A stretch of DNA of 33,057 nt from DASREM01 sp035652095. GTDB lineage: Bacteria > Acidobacteriota > Terriglobia > Terriglobales > Acidobacteriaceae. Positions 15,252 to 23,893 of the stretch are shown here, piece by piece (the stretch's first letter is position 1; each line of letters starts with the position of its first letter). Location of the stretch: NCBI GenBank assembly GCA_035652095.1, contig DASREM010000010.1, positions 1 through 33,057 on the forward strand, written 5' to 3'. The notes beneath the pieces are model-generated. The model ran no database searches, was not told where the DNA came from, and saw nothing but the letters and a program-made list of their open reading frames with translations. The position numbers and the translations under genes are program-made.

Positions 15252-15995
15252 ATGCGCAAGCTTCTCTTGGGAGTAGTGGCACTAGGCTCGACATCCATCC
15301 TGTTCGCGCAACAACCCGCTGCCGCGTCCAGCAATAACGCCTACCGGGCGCGGGTGTTCATTACCGACAGCAAGTCATGGGAAATGTCCGGTGGTTTTGG
15401 AGGAAGCTCCGACGCCTTCGGAGGCAGCGAGGGAGGCGGAGCCCGTCCTCAGACAGCCGAGATCATCAAGACCTTCGGACAGCGCTGTCCAGATGTTGTC
15501 GTCAACAACAGACAGGAACGCGCCGACTATGTGGTGTTACTCGACCACGAAGGCGGCAAGGCAGCTTTTCTCCGCGATAACAAGGTGGCTGTCTTCAATC
15601 ATGACGGTGACTCGATTTTGAGCACGTCGACACGATCCCTTGGAAACGCGGTAAAGAATTCTTGCGACGCGATTGTCAATGACTGGAGAGTGCATGGCGT
15701 TGCGGTCCGCGCTGCCCAAGCGGCTCAATCAGCAAACCAGGGTTCGCCGGCTCTCGTGTCAACGTCAGCAGTATCGCGACACAGCCCGCGATTGTCTGTT
15801 TCCTCCAACCCCGTAGCGGCTGATATCGAACTGGATGGCGCCTTTGTCGGTAATACTCCTTCCACCATCGAAGTGCCTCCAGGTGATCACGTAGTGGCGA
15901 TCGTGAAGTCAGGCTATCAGCGCTGGGAAAGAAAGGTGAAGGTCATGGGCGGGACGGTCAATATCAGCGCGGACCTACAAACCGAACAGAAGTAG
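15252..15995 (+). CDS. Secreted PEGA-domain protein
   Basis: A signal peptide of about 20 residues (MRKLLLGVVALGSTSILFAQ) precedes a Gly/Ser-rich segment, a middle region (about 75-150) of unclear family with RADYVVLLDHEGGK, and a C-terminal PEGA domain at about 180-240 (RLSVSSNPVAADIELDG, FVGNTPSTIEVPPGDHVV). PEGA domains are surface or periplasmic beta modules often found in cell-envelope proteins. The 247-aa protein starts with ATG at 15252. It stands alone between two terminators, so it is monocistronic. Exact role unknown. Confidence 0.8.
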   Translation: MRKLLLGVVALGSTSILFAQQPAAASSNNAYRARVFITDSKSWEMSGGFGGSSDAFGGSEGGGARPQTAEIIKTFGQRCPDVVVNNRQERADYVVLLDHEGGKAAFLRDNKVAVFNHDGDSILSTSTRSLGNAVKNSCDAIVNDWRVHGVAVRAAQAAQSANQGSPALVSTSAVSRHSPRLSVSSNPVAADIELDGAFVGNTPSTIEVPPGDHVVAIVKSGYQRWERKVKVMGGTVNISADLQTEQK

Positions 15996-16002
15996 AAAGG
16001 CC

Positions 16003-16034
16003 GAAAAAGAAAAGGGGAGCGCAATGCGCTCCCC
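16003..16034 (-). terminator. Intrinsic terminator, mainly for the minus strand
   Basis: The stem GGGGAGCGC (16014-16022)/GCGCTCCCC (16026-16034) has a 3-base loop. Read on the minus strand, it is followed by a T-rich run (A-rich plus-strand sequence at 16003-16013). It terminates the gene at 16054-16446 and may also stop the PEGA gene from the other side. Confidence 0.85.
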
Positions 16035-16053
16035 CTGAAAGTCTGCCGTTTGA

Positions 16054-16446
16054 CTACTTGCTTGCGTCGCTGCCCTTCATCTGGGCCTGGGCACTCGGTC
16101 CCAGCGCGAATGCAAATTTCTTACCGGCAAAACGAATCTCCTGGAGAGTCTTCGTTCCATCGGGATTCACCACGGTCACCGCCGCATCATTAGCGGGCTT
16201 GTTGTTGAGTTCCACGACTTGGGCGTTGCTGGTCGCAACGACTTGCCCATTCTTCAAAATGTTGAGTTGCACTGCCGGACCGTTCCCTTCCCAGGTCACT
16301 TTGTAGTCTCCGGCGGGAAGCGATTTTCCGTTCACCTGCAAAGTGTCCAGCGTCTGAAGCGATGCTTTGTGCGTGTCGCCTGCAAATGCGCCGACCGTCA
16401 ATAGCAAGGAAACAACTAGAACTACCAGCTTCGAATTGAACTTCAT
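16054..16446 (-). CDS. Small exported protein, 130 aa
   Basis: A signal peptide (MKFNSKLVVLVVSLLLTVGAFA) opens the protein. The mature part is a beta-rich domain (LQVNGKSLPAGDYKVTWEG, VQLNILKNGQVVATSNAQVVEL, LQEIRFAGKKFAFAL) resembling small acidobacterial periplasmic proteins with a carboxypeptidase-like or PEGA-like strand pattern. The ATG at 16446 has AAGGAG at good spacing; the longer frame to 16497 is not needed. No catalytic motif is seen. A strong terminator follows. Confidence 0.8.
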   Translation of the reverse strand: MKFNSKLVVLVVSLLLTVGAFAGDTHKASLQTLDTLQVNGKSLPAGDYKVTWEGNGPAVQLNILKNGQVVATSNAQVVELNNKPANDAAVTVVNPDGTKTLQEIRFAGKKFAFALGPSAQAQMKGSDASK

Positions 16447-16909
16447 AACCGCTCCTTCTTCCCTTTGGGAATAGTTGAGGGCGGCCCCACATCCCACCGG
16501 ACTTGTAATTTTCGACCGATGGCCTACAATGCACGTCGCGGGTTAAGAAAAGGGCCGGGCCGCTGCGTCCGCTCTTTTTGCCGGGACTGTCACCGCCTGG
16601 GCCGCCAAACCTTAAGCGGGTACAGTCCCCCTTAACCCCTGATCTCTTCTCTGCCGATTACTTTCGGCTGAATTCCACGTCGCTTCGAGATACGTTTTGC
16701 CGCCGTCCGAAGTTCCGCAGTTTCTTTCTTTGACGAACAGTTCGCCGCCTCGTTAGCGACGGGGTTATGCGAAGTTCAACCGCTACATAACACCTGCCGC
16801 GCGTCAGGAAGTCAGTTCGCGCTATAAGTCTTAAGTTGGTGAGGGTCACACCTGGAGATGTTAGTTGGCGGACAATTACGATGGTGTCACCGAACAGACC
16901 ACAACCGAC
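16447..16909. other. Intergenic region of about 460 bases
   Basis: This stretch separates the minus-strand exported protein from the end of the quinone oxidoreductase gene. It holds the nested inverted repeats at 16540-16638 (listed separately) and a short inverted repeat GTTATG/CATAAC at about 16764-16791. A 63-codon frame at 16658-16849 lacks a ribosome binding site and protein-like composition. I see no tRNA-type T-loop. Confidence 0.5.
16540..16638. other. Nested inverted-repeat element, possible structured RNA
   Basis: Two perfect 8-base pairs are nested: GGGTTAAG (16540-16547) with CTTAACCC (16631-16638), and GGGACTGT (16583-16590) with ACAGTCCC (16622-16629). The two 3' arms are separated by one base. 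ACCGC (16592-16596) can partly pair with GCGGGT (16616-16621), extending the inner stem. It lies about 95 bases ahead of the exported-protein start on the minus strand, so it could be in that leader. No known riboswitch consensus was recognised. Confidence 0.45.
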
Positions 16910-17872
16910 CTAACCAATTTGCAGCACTACTTTTCCGAAGTTTTTTCGATCCAGTAACAACTTATAAGCGTCAGCAATTCGTGCCATGGGCAGCGTGTGT
17001 CCGACAATCGGACGCAGCTTTCCCTCGTTTGCCCAGGCTGACAGTTGATGCCACGCTTCTGCCATGAGAGCTGGCTGCTTCGCCAATTGCGTCAGCCATA
17101 ATCCGTGGACGCTTGTGCCTTTTTCGTACAGGATGCGCGGATCAAGGCGAGCAGGTTTGCCGGTCGCGGCACCATAAGTGATCACGCGTCCAAAGTCGCC
17201 TAGGCAACGCACGCTCTTGGCGAGGTGCTCGCCGCCCAGCATCTCGAACGCGGCATCAACACCCTTTCCCTCCGTCAACTCGCGAATGGCTTCCTCGTAA
17301 TCTCGATCTGTGTAATTGATTGGATATTCCAGGCCCAGCTGTTGAACACGTTCTAACTTCTCCTTCGACGAAGAAGTTCCATACATCTCAACTCCCAGCA
17401 CCTTTCCAATTTCAACTGCGGCGGTACCCACTCCTCCGGCAACGGCGTGGATCAGAACCTTGGGACGCTGGCCCCTGCCCCGGCTTCCGAGTAGTCCGGC
17501 TTTCCAGTAGGCGAAATACGCAGTGAAATAGTTGACGGGGAACGCCGCCGCTTCCTCGTCCGACCATTCCGATGGAACCGGCCACACAAGCTGACGCGAG
17601 ACGGCAAAACGTTCGGCGTATGCGCCATATTGCGCGTAGCCCATGACGCGCTCGCCCGTTTCCTTCACGGTGCCCGCGAACTCACGGCCGGCTATAAAGG
17701 GTGGATCCGGCAATCCGGGGTACCCGCCGGACGCGGTTAGAACATCGGCAAAGTTCACTCCGCCAGCCTTGACATCGACCAGAACCTGGTTTGTACCGGC
17801 CTTTGGTTCTGGCACGTCTCTCAACTCAATCCCGTCCGGACCTGACAAGCGGGTGATCACGAGCGCTTTCAT
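16910..17872 (-). CDS. Zinc-independent quinone oxidoreductase (MDR family)
   Basis: This 320-aa medium-chain reductase starts MKALVITRLSGPDGIELRDVPEP, typical of NADPH:quinone reductases. The Rossmann glycine motif is HAVAGGVGTAAVEIGK at about 142-157. The GVNFADVLTASGGYPG segment and the GREFAGTV strand match the family. The zinc-ligand cysteines of alcohol dehydrogenases are absent. A longer frame to 18055 exists, but the ATG at 17872 starts the conserved N-terminus. It is divergent from the N-acetyltransferase, with about 93 bases between them. Substrate unknown. Confidence 0.9.
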   Translation of the reverse strand: MKALVITRLSGPDGIELRDVPEPKAGTNQVLVDVKAGGVNFADVLTASGGYPGLPDPPFIAGREFAGTVKETGERVMGYAQYGAYAERFAVSRQLVWPVPSEWSDEEAAAFPVNYFTAYFAYWKAGLLGSRGRGQRPKVLIHAVAGGVGTAAVEIGKVLGVEMYGTSSSKEKLERVQQLGLEYPINYTDRDYEEAIRELTEGKGVDAAFEMLGGEHLAKSVRCLGDFGRVITYGAATGKPARLDPRILYEKGTSVHGLWLTQLAKQPALMAEAWHQLSAWANEGKLRPIVGHTLPMARIADAYKLLLDRKNFGKVVLQIG

Positions 17873-17965
17873 GCGCGCAAGTCTAGCAGCAGTTCTTGCC
17901 GGGTGCGACCGCGCCGACTCACAAAAACAGCATCCCCGCGCTGACCCACGCAATCTGGAAGATTG

Positions 17966-18721
17966 ATGGACGTCGCGGCTTATCTTGAACGTATCGGGTA
18001 TACCGGATCGGTCGAGCCCACAGCCGACGTGCTCCGCCAATTGCAGCGCGCACATTTGTTCTCGGTTCCATTTGAGAACCTCGACATCAGCCGCAAACGC
18101 GAAATTGTGGTTGACCCAGCGCGTTCAGTCGCAAAGGTAGTGCTGCAACGCCGAGGAGGATTTTGCTACGAGTTGAACGGCGCGTTTTCATGGCTGCTGC
18201 GATCCCTAGGCTTTCAGGTTACCTTGCTTTCCGCACGTGTTCCCCGGCAGGACGGGAGTGAAGGACCCGAGTTCGATCACCTTGCCTTGCGTGTCGATGT
18301 CGACCAACCGTGGCTGGCGGATGTCGGATTCGGCGACTCGTTCCTCAATCCATTGAAACTCGATACGGGCGCCGAGCAGCAGGACGAGAACGGGCGCGTG
18401 TTTCGCATCCTTCAAGAAGCGGGCGAGGTACTCGAGGTGCAAAGACGAGAAGGCGACACCTGGAAGACCGAGTACAACTTTTCGCTGAAAGCGCGGCAAC
18501 TCGAGGAATTTGCCGGAATGTGCCGCTATCACCAGACCTCGTTCGAGTCGCCCTTCACTCGAAAGCGCGTATGCTCGCTCGCTACCCCGGATGGTCGCAT
18601 TACGCTCACTGACGGAAGGCTGATCGTCACACGCGGCGCAGAGCGCGACGAGCAGCCGGTGGCGTCAACTGCGGAGTGGGACGAGCTTTTGAAAAAGTAC
18701 TTCGGCGTTGTTCTCGGCTGA
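17966..18721 (+). CDS. nat: Arylamine N-acetyltransferase
   Basis: This 251-aa enzyme has the NAT catalytic triad in order: Cys67 in RGGFCYELNG, His105 in FDHLALRV and Asp119 in LADVGFGDS. The N-terminal HLFSVPFENLDIS segment and the length (about 250-280 for bacterial NATs) fit. It transfers acetyl, or another acyl, from CoA to arylamines and hydrazines in the cytoplasm. The ATG at 17966 has GGAAGA just upstream. A TTG immediately before it is not needed. It converges on the lipid kinase gene. Confidence 0.92.
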   Translation: MDVAAYLERIGYTGSVEPTADVLRQLQRAHLFSVPFENLDISRKREIVVDPARSVAKVVLQRRGGFCYELNGAFSWLLRSLGFQVTLLSARVPRQDGSEGPEFDHLALRVDVDQPWLADVGFGDSFLNPLKLDTGAEQQDENGRVFRILQEAGEVLEVQRREGDTWKTEYNFSLKARQLEEFAGMCRYHQTSFESPFTRKRVCSLATPDGRITLTDGRLIVTRGAERDEQPVASTAEWDELLKKYFGVVLG

Positions 18722-18783
18722 CGGATACAGAATCCGCTCGTGCCTGCACTGGCCAAGAACTCACCGCCCGACTCGGGAGGCGT

Positions 18784-19701
18784 CTATGCCCGAGCAACCG
18801 TCAACTTGTCTGTCACGACCTTCAAAGCATTCGGGGCGACGCCGACTTCAATCGGCGTATGGCAGACATATTCGCCGTCGGCGTAGACGTCAAGCGGCCG
18901 GTCGGTCTCGAGGCGGAGACGCTCGCCCTGGAAATAATCCACCTCGGGAATCTGTAGATGGCGTCCGAAATATACCCGCGGAAACAAATACGAGAGCCGG
19001 ACCTTGTTCACGCGGCGGACGAGGCAGAAGTCCAGTTGGTGATCGTCCATCATAGCCTTGGGGGCCAGGCGCATCCCGCCTCCATAAAAAGGAGCGTTGG
19101 CGAACGCGATCAGCATCGCGGGAGTGTACTGGCCGCTCGGGGGTTCAGTCCCATTTCTCGCCGGGCTCTCGATTTTCATTCCGATGGGCTGGAAGCGGCG
19201 CAAGGAATTCAACAGGCTGATCGCATATCCACCGTGAGCTCGTAGCCATGCGGGCAATTGATTCGCCCGGCGGGCCGCTTCCGAATCCAGTCCGCAGCCC
19301 CCGGCGCAACAGAAATAGCGAACGGTCGGGAGCGAATAGCGCGAATTGGCGAGCGGATTGGGGCCGATCGGGGTGATTGTGCCAAGGTCGACCACAAAGA
19401 CGTTGCTGCGATCCGAAACGAAATGCTGCCAGGCAGCGAGCGAATCACGGATTTTCAAAAGACCCAGGGCGCGGGCGAAATCATTGCCGCTGCCTCGCGG
19501 CACAATCAACACCGGCTTACCCAGCCGGGAAAGCTGTGCCAGATGACGATGGATGGTGCCGTCCCCGCCGAAAATCAGGATTGCATCGGCAGCATCGGGC
19601 GAGGTAGGTAAGCCAAGCGTCCACTGCACGCGCGCATCGGTCTGAAACGGCTTCAGGTCCGCAATTGAAGAGCCCAGGCCGAGAATCGCGGCTGCACGCA
19701 T
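18784..19701 (-). CDS. Diacylglycerol/lipid kinase family protein
   Basis: The catalytic DAGK domain is clear in this 305-aa protein: ILIFGGDGTIHRHLAQL (GGDGT at 45-49) and IVPRGSGNDFARALG (68-80) form the nucleotide-binding and active-site loops. The C-terminal half shows the YegS/LCB5 beta-sandwich (MLIAFANAPFYGGGMRLAPKA, VYADGEYV). It phosphorylates a lipid or sphingoid-type substrate at the membrane face; the actual lipid is not known. It follows glnS on the same strand with about 63 bases between them. Confidence 0.9.
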   Translation of the reverse strand: MRAAAILGLGSSIADLKPFQTDARVQWTLGLPTSPDAADAILIFGGDGTIHRHLAQLSRLGKPVLIVPRGSGNDFARALGLLKIRDSLAAWQHFVSDRSNVFVVDLGTITPIGPNPLANSRYSLPTVRYFCCAGGCGLDSEAARRANQLPAWLRAHGGYAISLLNSLRRFQPIGMKIESPARNGTEPPSGQYTPAMLIAFANAPFYGGGMRLAPKAMMDDHQLDFCLVRRVNKVRLSYLFPRVYFGRHLQIPEVDYFQGERLRLETDRPLDVYADGEYVCHTPIEVGVAPNALKVVTDKLTVARA

Positions 19702-19764
19702 TTCGCGAATGGTAACAGAACAGACAACACCCGGCTCGAAGCAGGCTTCGCCACTAGCACGCCC

Positions 19765-21486
19765 TTACGATTTTTTCTTTTCGATCTTGGCCCACGTGTC
19801 TTTCAGGGCGACGGTGCGGTTGAACACCGGCTTACCTGCCGTCGTATCGGGATCGACGCAAAAATAACCCAGCCGTTCGAACTGGTACCGCTCTCCCACT
19901 TTGGCGCCGGCGAGCGACGGCTCAATTTTCGCGCTGCTAACAACCTCGAGAGAATTCGGATTCAGGTTGACCGTGAACTCATGGCCTTCAGGCACGTCGT
20001 TCGGGTTTTCTTTTGAGAACAGGTTTTCGTACAGCCGCACTTCGGCTTCGATGGCATGTGCCGCCGAGACCCAGTGGATGGTCGATTTTACTTTGCGGCC
20101 GTCCGGCGTGTTACCACCACGGGTTGCGGGATCGTAGGTGCAGTGCACCTCAATCACCTCGCCCTTGTCGTTCTTAACCACGCCGGTGCAGGTCACGAGG
20201 TAACCGTAGCGAAGCCGAACTTCCCGACCTGGAGACAGACGGTAATACTGTTTCGGGGGATCCTCGCGGAAGTCGTCCTGTTCGATGTACAGCACGCGCG
20301 AGAACGGGACTTTGCGCAAGCCGGCACCCGGGTCCTCCGGATTATTAACCGCATCCATTTCCTCGACCTGGTTCTCCGGGTAATTGTCTATGACCACTTT
20401 CAGAGGACGCAGCACGGCCATAACGCGGGGAGCGCGCCTGTTCAGGTCTTCACGGACGAAGTGCTCCAGCATGGCAAGTTCAAGCACACCGTCGGTTTTG
20501 GAAACGCCAATCGACGCCACGAAATTCCGGATCGCTTCCGGCGTGTAACCGCGGCGTCGAATCCCGACCAGCGTCGGCATCCGCGGATCGTCCCAGCCGC
20601 GGACATGACCTTCCTGCACCAGGCGCAGCAGCTTGCGCTTGCTCAGCAGCGTGTAGGTCAAGTTCAGGCGGTCGAACTCGATTTGCTGCGAGGGAAAAAT
20701 CCCGAGCTGCTCGATGAACCAGTTGTATAGCGGCCTGTGGTCCTGGAACTCCAGCGTACACATCGAGTGGGTAACCTGCTCGAGCGAATCGGACTGGCCG
20801 TGGGCGTAGTCGTACATCGGGTAAATGCACCACTTGTTCCCCGTGCGGTGGTGTTCGGCGTGCAGGATACGGTACATCACCGGGTCCCGCATGTTCAGGT
20901 TCGGCGAACCCATGTCGATCTTGGCGCGAAGTACGCGCGAGCCGTCCGGGAATTCTCCCGCTTTCATGCGCTGAAAGAGGTCCACGTTTTCTTCGACCGA
21001 GCGGCCGCGATACGGACTGTTCTTTCCGGGCTGGGTCAGAGTGCCGCGGTACTCGCGAATCTGGTCGGCGGTAAGGTCGTCGACATAGGCCTTCCCAGCC
21101 TTAATCAGTTGCAACGCCCACTGGTAAAGCTGATCGAAGTAATCGGAGGCGTAGTAAAGGCCGTCCCAGTGAAAGCCGAGCCAGCGAACATCCTCCTGAA
21201 TCGATTCGACGTACTCGGTCTCTTCTTTCTCCGGATTGGTGTCGTCAAAACGAAGGTTGGTGTGCCCGCCGAATTCGTCAGCCAGGCCGAAATCAAGGCA
21301 AATAGCTTTTGCGTGCCCGATGTGCAGGTATCCGTTTGGCTCTGGCGGAAACCTGGTTTGCACACGGCCGCCATACTTATTCGTCTCAAGGTCGCGGACT
21401 ATGATGTCGCGAATGAAGTTGGACGGCTTCGGCGCTTCGGGGGCAGGCTTTGCACCCGCATCACTGTTAGGATTTGCGGCGTTCAT
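19765..21486 (-). CDS. glnS: Glutaminyl-tRNA synthetase
   Basis: This class I synthetase of 573 aa has PEPNGYLHIGHAKAI (HIGH at 55-58) and the KMSKS variant LLSKRK (about 280-285). The catalytic core has the GlnRS-specific RFDDTNPEKE segment, and the C-terminal half carries the two beta-barrel anticodon domains (VALKDTWAKIEKKK at the end). The length matches E. coli GlnS (554). It charges tRNA-Gln directly, so the genome need not rely only on the amidotransferase route. A 20-residue N-terminal extension rich in Ala and Pro precedes the core. It lies between a small secreted protein and the lipid kinase. Confidence 0.96.
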   Translation of the reverse strand: MNAANPNSDAGAKPAPEAPKPSNFIRDIIVRDLETNKYGGRVQTRFPPEPNGYLHIGHAKAICLDFGLADEFGGHTNLRFDDTNPEKEETEYVESIQEDVRWLGFHWDGLYYASDYFDQLYQWALQLIKAGKAYVDDLTADQIREYRGTLTQPGKNSPYRGRSVEENVDLFQRMKAGEFPDGSRVLRAKIDMGSPNLNMRDPVMYRILHAEHHRTGNKWCIYPMYDYAHGQSDSLEQVTHSMCTLEFQDHRPLYNWFIEQLGIFPSQQIEFDRLNLTYTLLSKRKLLRLVQEGHVRGWDDPRMPTLVGIRRRGYTPEAIRNFVASIGVSKTDGVLELAMLEHFVREDLNRRAPRVMAVLRPLKVVIDNYPENQVEEMDAVNNPEDPGAGLRKVPFSRVLYIEQDDFREDPPKQYYRLSPGREVRLRYGYLVTCTGVVKNDKGEVIEVHCTYDPATRGGNTPDGRKVKSTIHWVSAAHAIEAEVRLYENLFSKENPNDVPEGHEFTVNLNPNSLEVVSSAKIEPSLAGAKVGERYQFERLGYFCVDPDTTAGKPVFNRTVALKDTWAKIEKKKS

Positions 21487-21583
21487 CTTTACTCTATTTT
21501 ATCGTGGCGCGACGAAAGGCGCTTGCAGGGGACACGAAACCCGTCTGCGGATCCGTGCATTATGCGCGATGCGGTACCAATGG

Positions 21584-22060
21584 CTAAATGGGACTCGCTT
21601 CGGTACGCACCGCAGAGGTGACGTTATCGGGGTTATCGGAAAACGACTTGCCCGGTCCGTAGGCAGCTTTTTCGTACTTGCTGCCTGCCCTGCGAATCGC
21701 GTCGTGCCAGCCGTCGTCCCACGTGATTCGAGCCTCGCCGTCCACAACTACCCACTTACCGTGAACACTGCCGAGCGTCTTGCTCGCTCCCCCGTCCCGA
21801 TCCAAGGTGATCATGAAGGTGCCGAGGGCCCCTCCGCCCACTCCCACTTTCCATTTCCCGAGAAAGCGTCCTTGACCGGAAGTGCCGACCGTCTTTTTCG
21901 GCGAGTTGAACTCGATACGGGCAACATCGGCCATGGCGAACGTCTTTTGTGTGCCGTCTTTAAGGACGATCACAATGGAATCCTGCGCCGATGCCGGCCG
22001 GGAGTTCATTATGGCTAGCGCCAATAACGGCATGAATACAAGCAGCGAAAGATTTCGCAT
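21584..22060 (-). CDS. Small secreted hypothetical protein, 158 aa
   Basis: A signal peptide of about 25 residues (MRNLSLLVFMPLLALAIMN) leads to DSIVIVLKDGTQKTFAMADVARIEF, a strand pattern seen in many secreted acidobacterial proteins, and then a compact beta domain (GKWKVGVGGGALGTFMITLDRDGG, GSVHGKWVVVDGEARITWDDGW). GAGGAG precedes the ATG at 22060. No enzyme motif is visible. It sits between gltX and glnS on the same strand, with about 100-base gaps on both sides, so co-transcription is possible but not shown. Confidence 0.78.
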   Translation of the reverse strand: MRNLSLLVFMPLLALAIMNSRPASAQDSIVIVLKDGTQKTFAMADVARIEFNSPKKTVGTSGQGRFLGKWKVGVGGGALGTFMITLDRDGGASKTLGSVHGKWVVVDGEARITWDDGWHDAIRRAGSKYEKAAYGPGKSFSDNPDNVTSAVRTEASPI

Positions 22061-22162
22061 AAACCGCTCCTCTATTCAGGTACGAAGAAGCATGTGAAAC
22101 AGTTCAACCGAGTAGGGGTCCCAGGCGTACGCCGCCCTGCAGCTGTGGCCGATGAAGCGCCG

Positions 22163-23665
22163 CTACTGCAAAGCCGCAATTGCCTCGTCGATCCTTGCCA
22201 GCGTCTTTTCCCTTCCGAGCACCGCGAGCGTCTCGAACAGCGGCGGCGCGTTCTTCCGGCCACAAGCCGCCACACGTATCGGCTGGAACATCTGCCCAGC
22301 CTTTAGCCCCAGTTCCTGGGCTGATGCGCGCAAAGCGTGATCAAGAGCATCATGAGTAAACTCAGTCCGGCTTAGCACCTCTTTGGCTTTGGTCAACACT
22401 TTCACCGCCATGGCGGCATCGCCCTTCTGAGGAACCAGTTCACTCGGATCATAAGGCGGCAGTTTGTCGACAAAAAAGAAATCTGCCACCGTAAGTACAT
22501 CCCGCAGCAACTTGATCCTTTCCCGCACCAGCGGCGTGATTTGCAGCATCTCCTTAGCAGTAACCTGAAAACCCGCCTCCCGCACGATTGGCAGCAGACG
22601 ATTCGATAGGTCCTCGACCGGTAATGCCCGGATGTGTTCCGCGTTCAGCCAAATCGCCTTGGGGTCGAAAGTCTCTTCGGGGGTGGTCGCCGGTTCTTTA
22701 AAATTCACCACAGCATTGGCACGGTTAATGCCTTCGAGAGAAAAGGCGTCCACCAGCTCCGCCGTGCTCATCTGCTCGCGGTCATTTTTTGGGGACCATC
22801 CTAGGAGGCATAAGAAGTTGATGAAGGCTTCCGGAAGAAATCCGGCATCTCGATACGTCGTCACACTCACCACCGGCCCGTGGCGACGCTTGGAGAGCTT
22901 TGTGCCGTCCGGAGCAACCAAAAGCGGCAGATGAGCGAACGCCGGCGCCTCGGCCCCTGCTGCCTGGAAGATCAGAACATGTTTGAACGTGTTCGAGAGA
23001 TGGTCCTGTCCACGGATGATGTGGTCAATGCGGAGATCGATGTCGTCAGCGCAGGAAGCGAGGTGGTACGTCGGCATCCCGTCGCTGCGAAGTAGCGCGA
23101 AATCCTCGATGTCATCCGATGCCTTTTCCTGCCGCCCATAGACGGCGTCGGTGAAACCCACGGTGGAACCCGTCCCCCGGGGCACCAGGAACCGGAGGGC
23201 AAACGGCTCACCCGACGCGGCACGCCGATCGCTCTCCTCTCGAGAGAGCTCGCGCATTCCGGGGTTAAACAACCACGTGCCTTGCGCGCCGGACTTCTCC
23301 GCCTCGCCACTGTGGGCCGGAGTGAAGTCTCGGTACGCGAGCCCGCGTTGGAAGATCGCCCAGGCGGTCTGTTGATGCAGCGCAAGCCTTTCCGATTGCT
23401 TGTGTTGCTCATCCCAACCGAGTCCGAGCCAGGCCAGCCCCTCAAAAATCGAGTTCACCGAGGCCTCAGTGTTACGCTCGACATCCGTATCGTCCAGCCG
23501 CAGGACCACGGTCCCCCCATGATGGCGGGCATAGAGCCAATTGAAAATGAATGTCCGGGCACTGCCAACGTGCAAAAAGCCGGTGGGCGAGGGAGCGAAT
23601 CTTACTCGTGGCTTGCCGCCGGAACCGGGCTTACGCAGGAGTGAGCTTTCAGGTGGATTGGGCAT
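22163..23665 (-). CDS. gltX: Glutamyl-tRNA synthetase
   Basis: This 500-aa class I synthetase has RFAPSPTGFLHVGSARTF (HVGS at 32-35, a common GltX variant of HIGH), LRLDDTDVERN, and the KMSKS equivalent KLSKRRHG. The C-terminal helical anticodon domain is complete, ending near PIRVAACGRKNAPPLFETLAVLG. Length and order match bacterial GltX. It charges tRNA-Glu and also supplies tetrapyrrole synthesis where the C5 route is used. The predicted start ATG at 23665 gives a 17-residue extension before the core. glnS is the second gene downstream. Confidence 0.96.
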   Translation of the reverse strand: MPNPPESSLLRKPGSGGKPRVRFAPSPTGFLHVGSARTFIFNWLYARHHGGTVVLRLDDTDVERNTEASVNSIFEGLAWLGLGWDEQHKQSERLALHQQTAWAIFQRGLAYRDFTPAHSGEAEKSGAQGTWLFNPGMRELSREESDRRAASGEPFALRFLVPRGTGSTVGFTDAVYGRQEKASDDIEDFALLRSDGMPTYHLASCADDIDLRIDHIIRGQDHLSNTFKHVLIFQAAGAEAPAFAHLPLLVAPDGTKLSKRRHGPVVSVTTYRDAGFLPEAFINFLCLLGWSPKNDREQMSTAELVDAFSLEGINRANAVVNFKEPATTPEETFDPKAIWLNAEHIRALPVEDLSNRLLPIVREAGFQVTAKEMLQITPLVRERIKLLRDVLTVADFFFVDKLPPYDPSELVPQKGDAAMAVKVLTKAKEVLSRTEFTHDALDHALRASAQELGLKAGQMFQPIRVAACGRKNAPPLFETLAVLGREKTLARIDEAIAALQ

Positions 23666-23893
23666 CCGAGGTAACCAATTTTCGATGTTACGGGGCAGTA
23701 AAAAAGTTCGTCAAGCCAGCACAGTCCTAGCCTTGCGGGGCCTTTCGCTTCGATTCTGGCCGAGATGACTTCCGGGCATCCGATATGGCCTAAATAGTAT
23801 TGTCTTGGGATACGCTGTATGAAACCATTGTCAGAACAAAACAGGGTTGTTTCGTCTCCAGGCAGGAGATACTTGGGCTATTAGCGCCGCTCC

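Noticed and set aside
16540..16638. Considered as a tRNA or a known riboswitch (cyclic di-GMP, TPP, SAM, glycine)
   Set aside because: No T-loop GTTCGA, no CCA end and none of the core sequences of those riboswitches.
16658..16849. A short minus-strand frame in the long intergenic gap
   Set aside because: No ribosome binding site, no motif, and a strongly Arg-rich composition typical of chance frames.
17873..18055. N-terminal extension of the quinone oxidoreductase
   Set aside because: It runs into the N-acetyltransferase gene, is Cys/Arg-rich and unlike the family. The ATG at 17872 begins the conserved sequence.
20737..21621. A 294-codon plus-strand frame over glnS
   Set aside because: It is the complement of the HIGH-containing catalytic core of GlnRS and has no protein motif.
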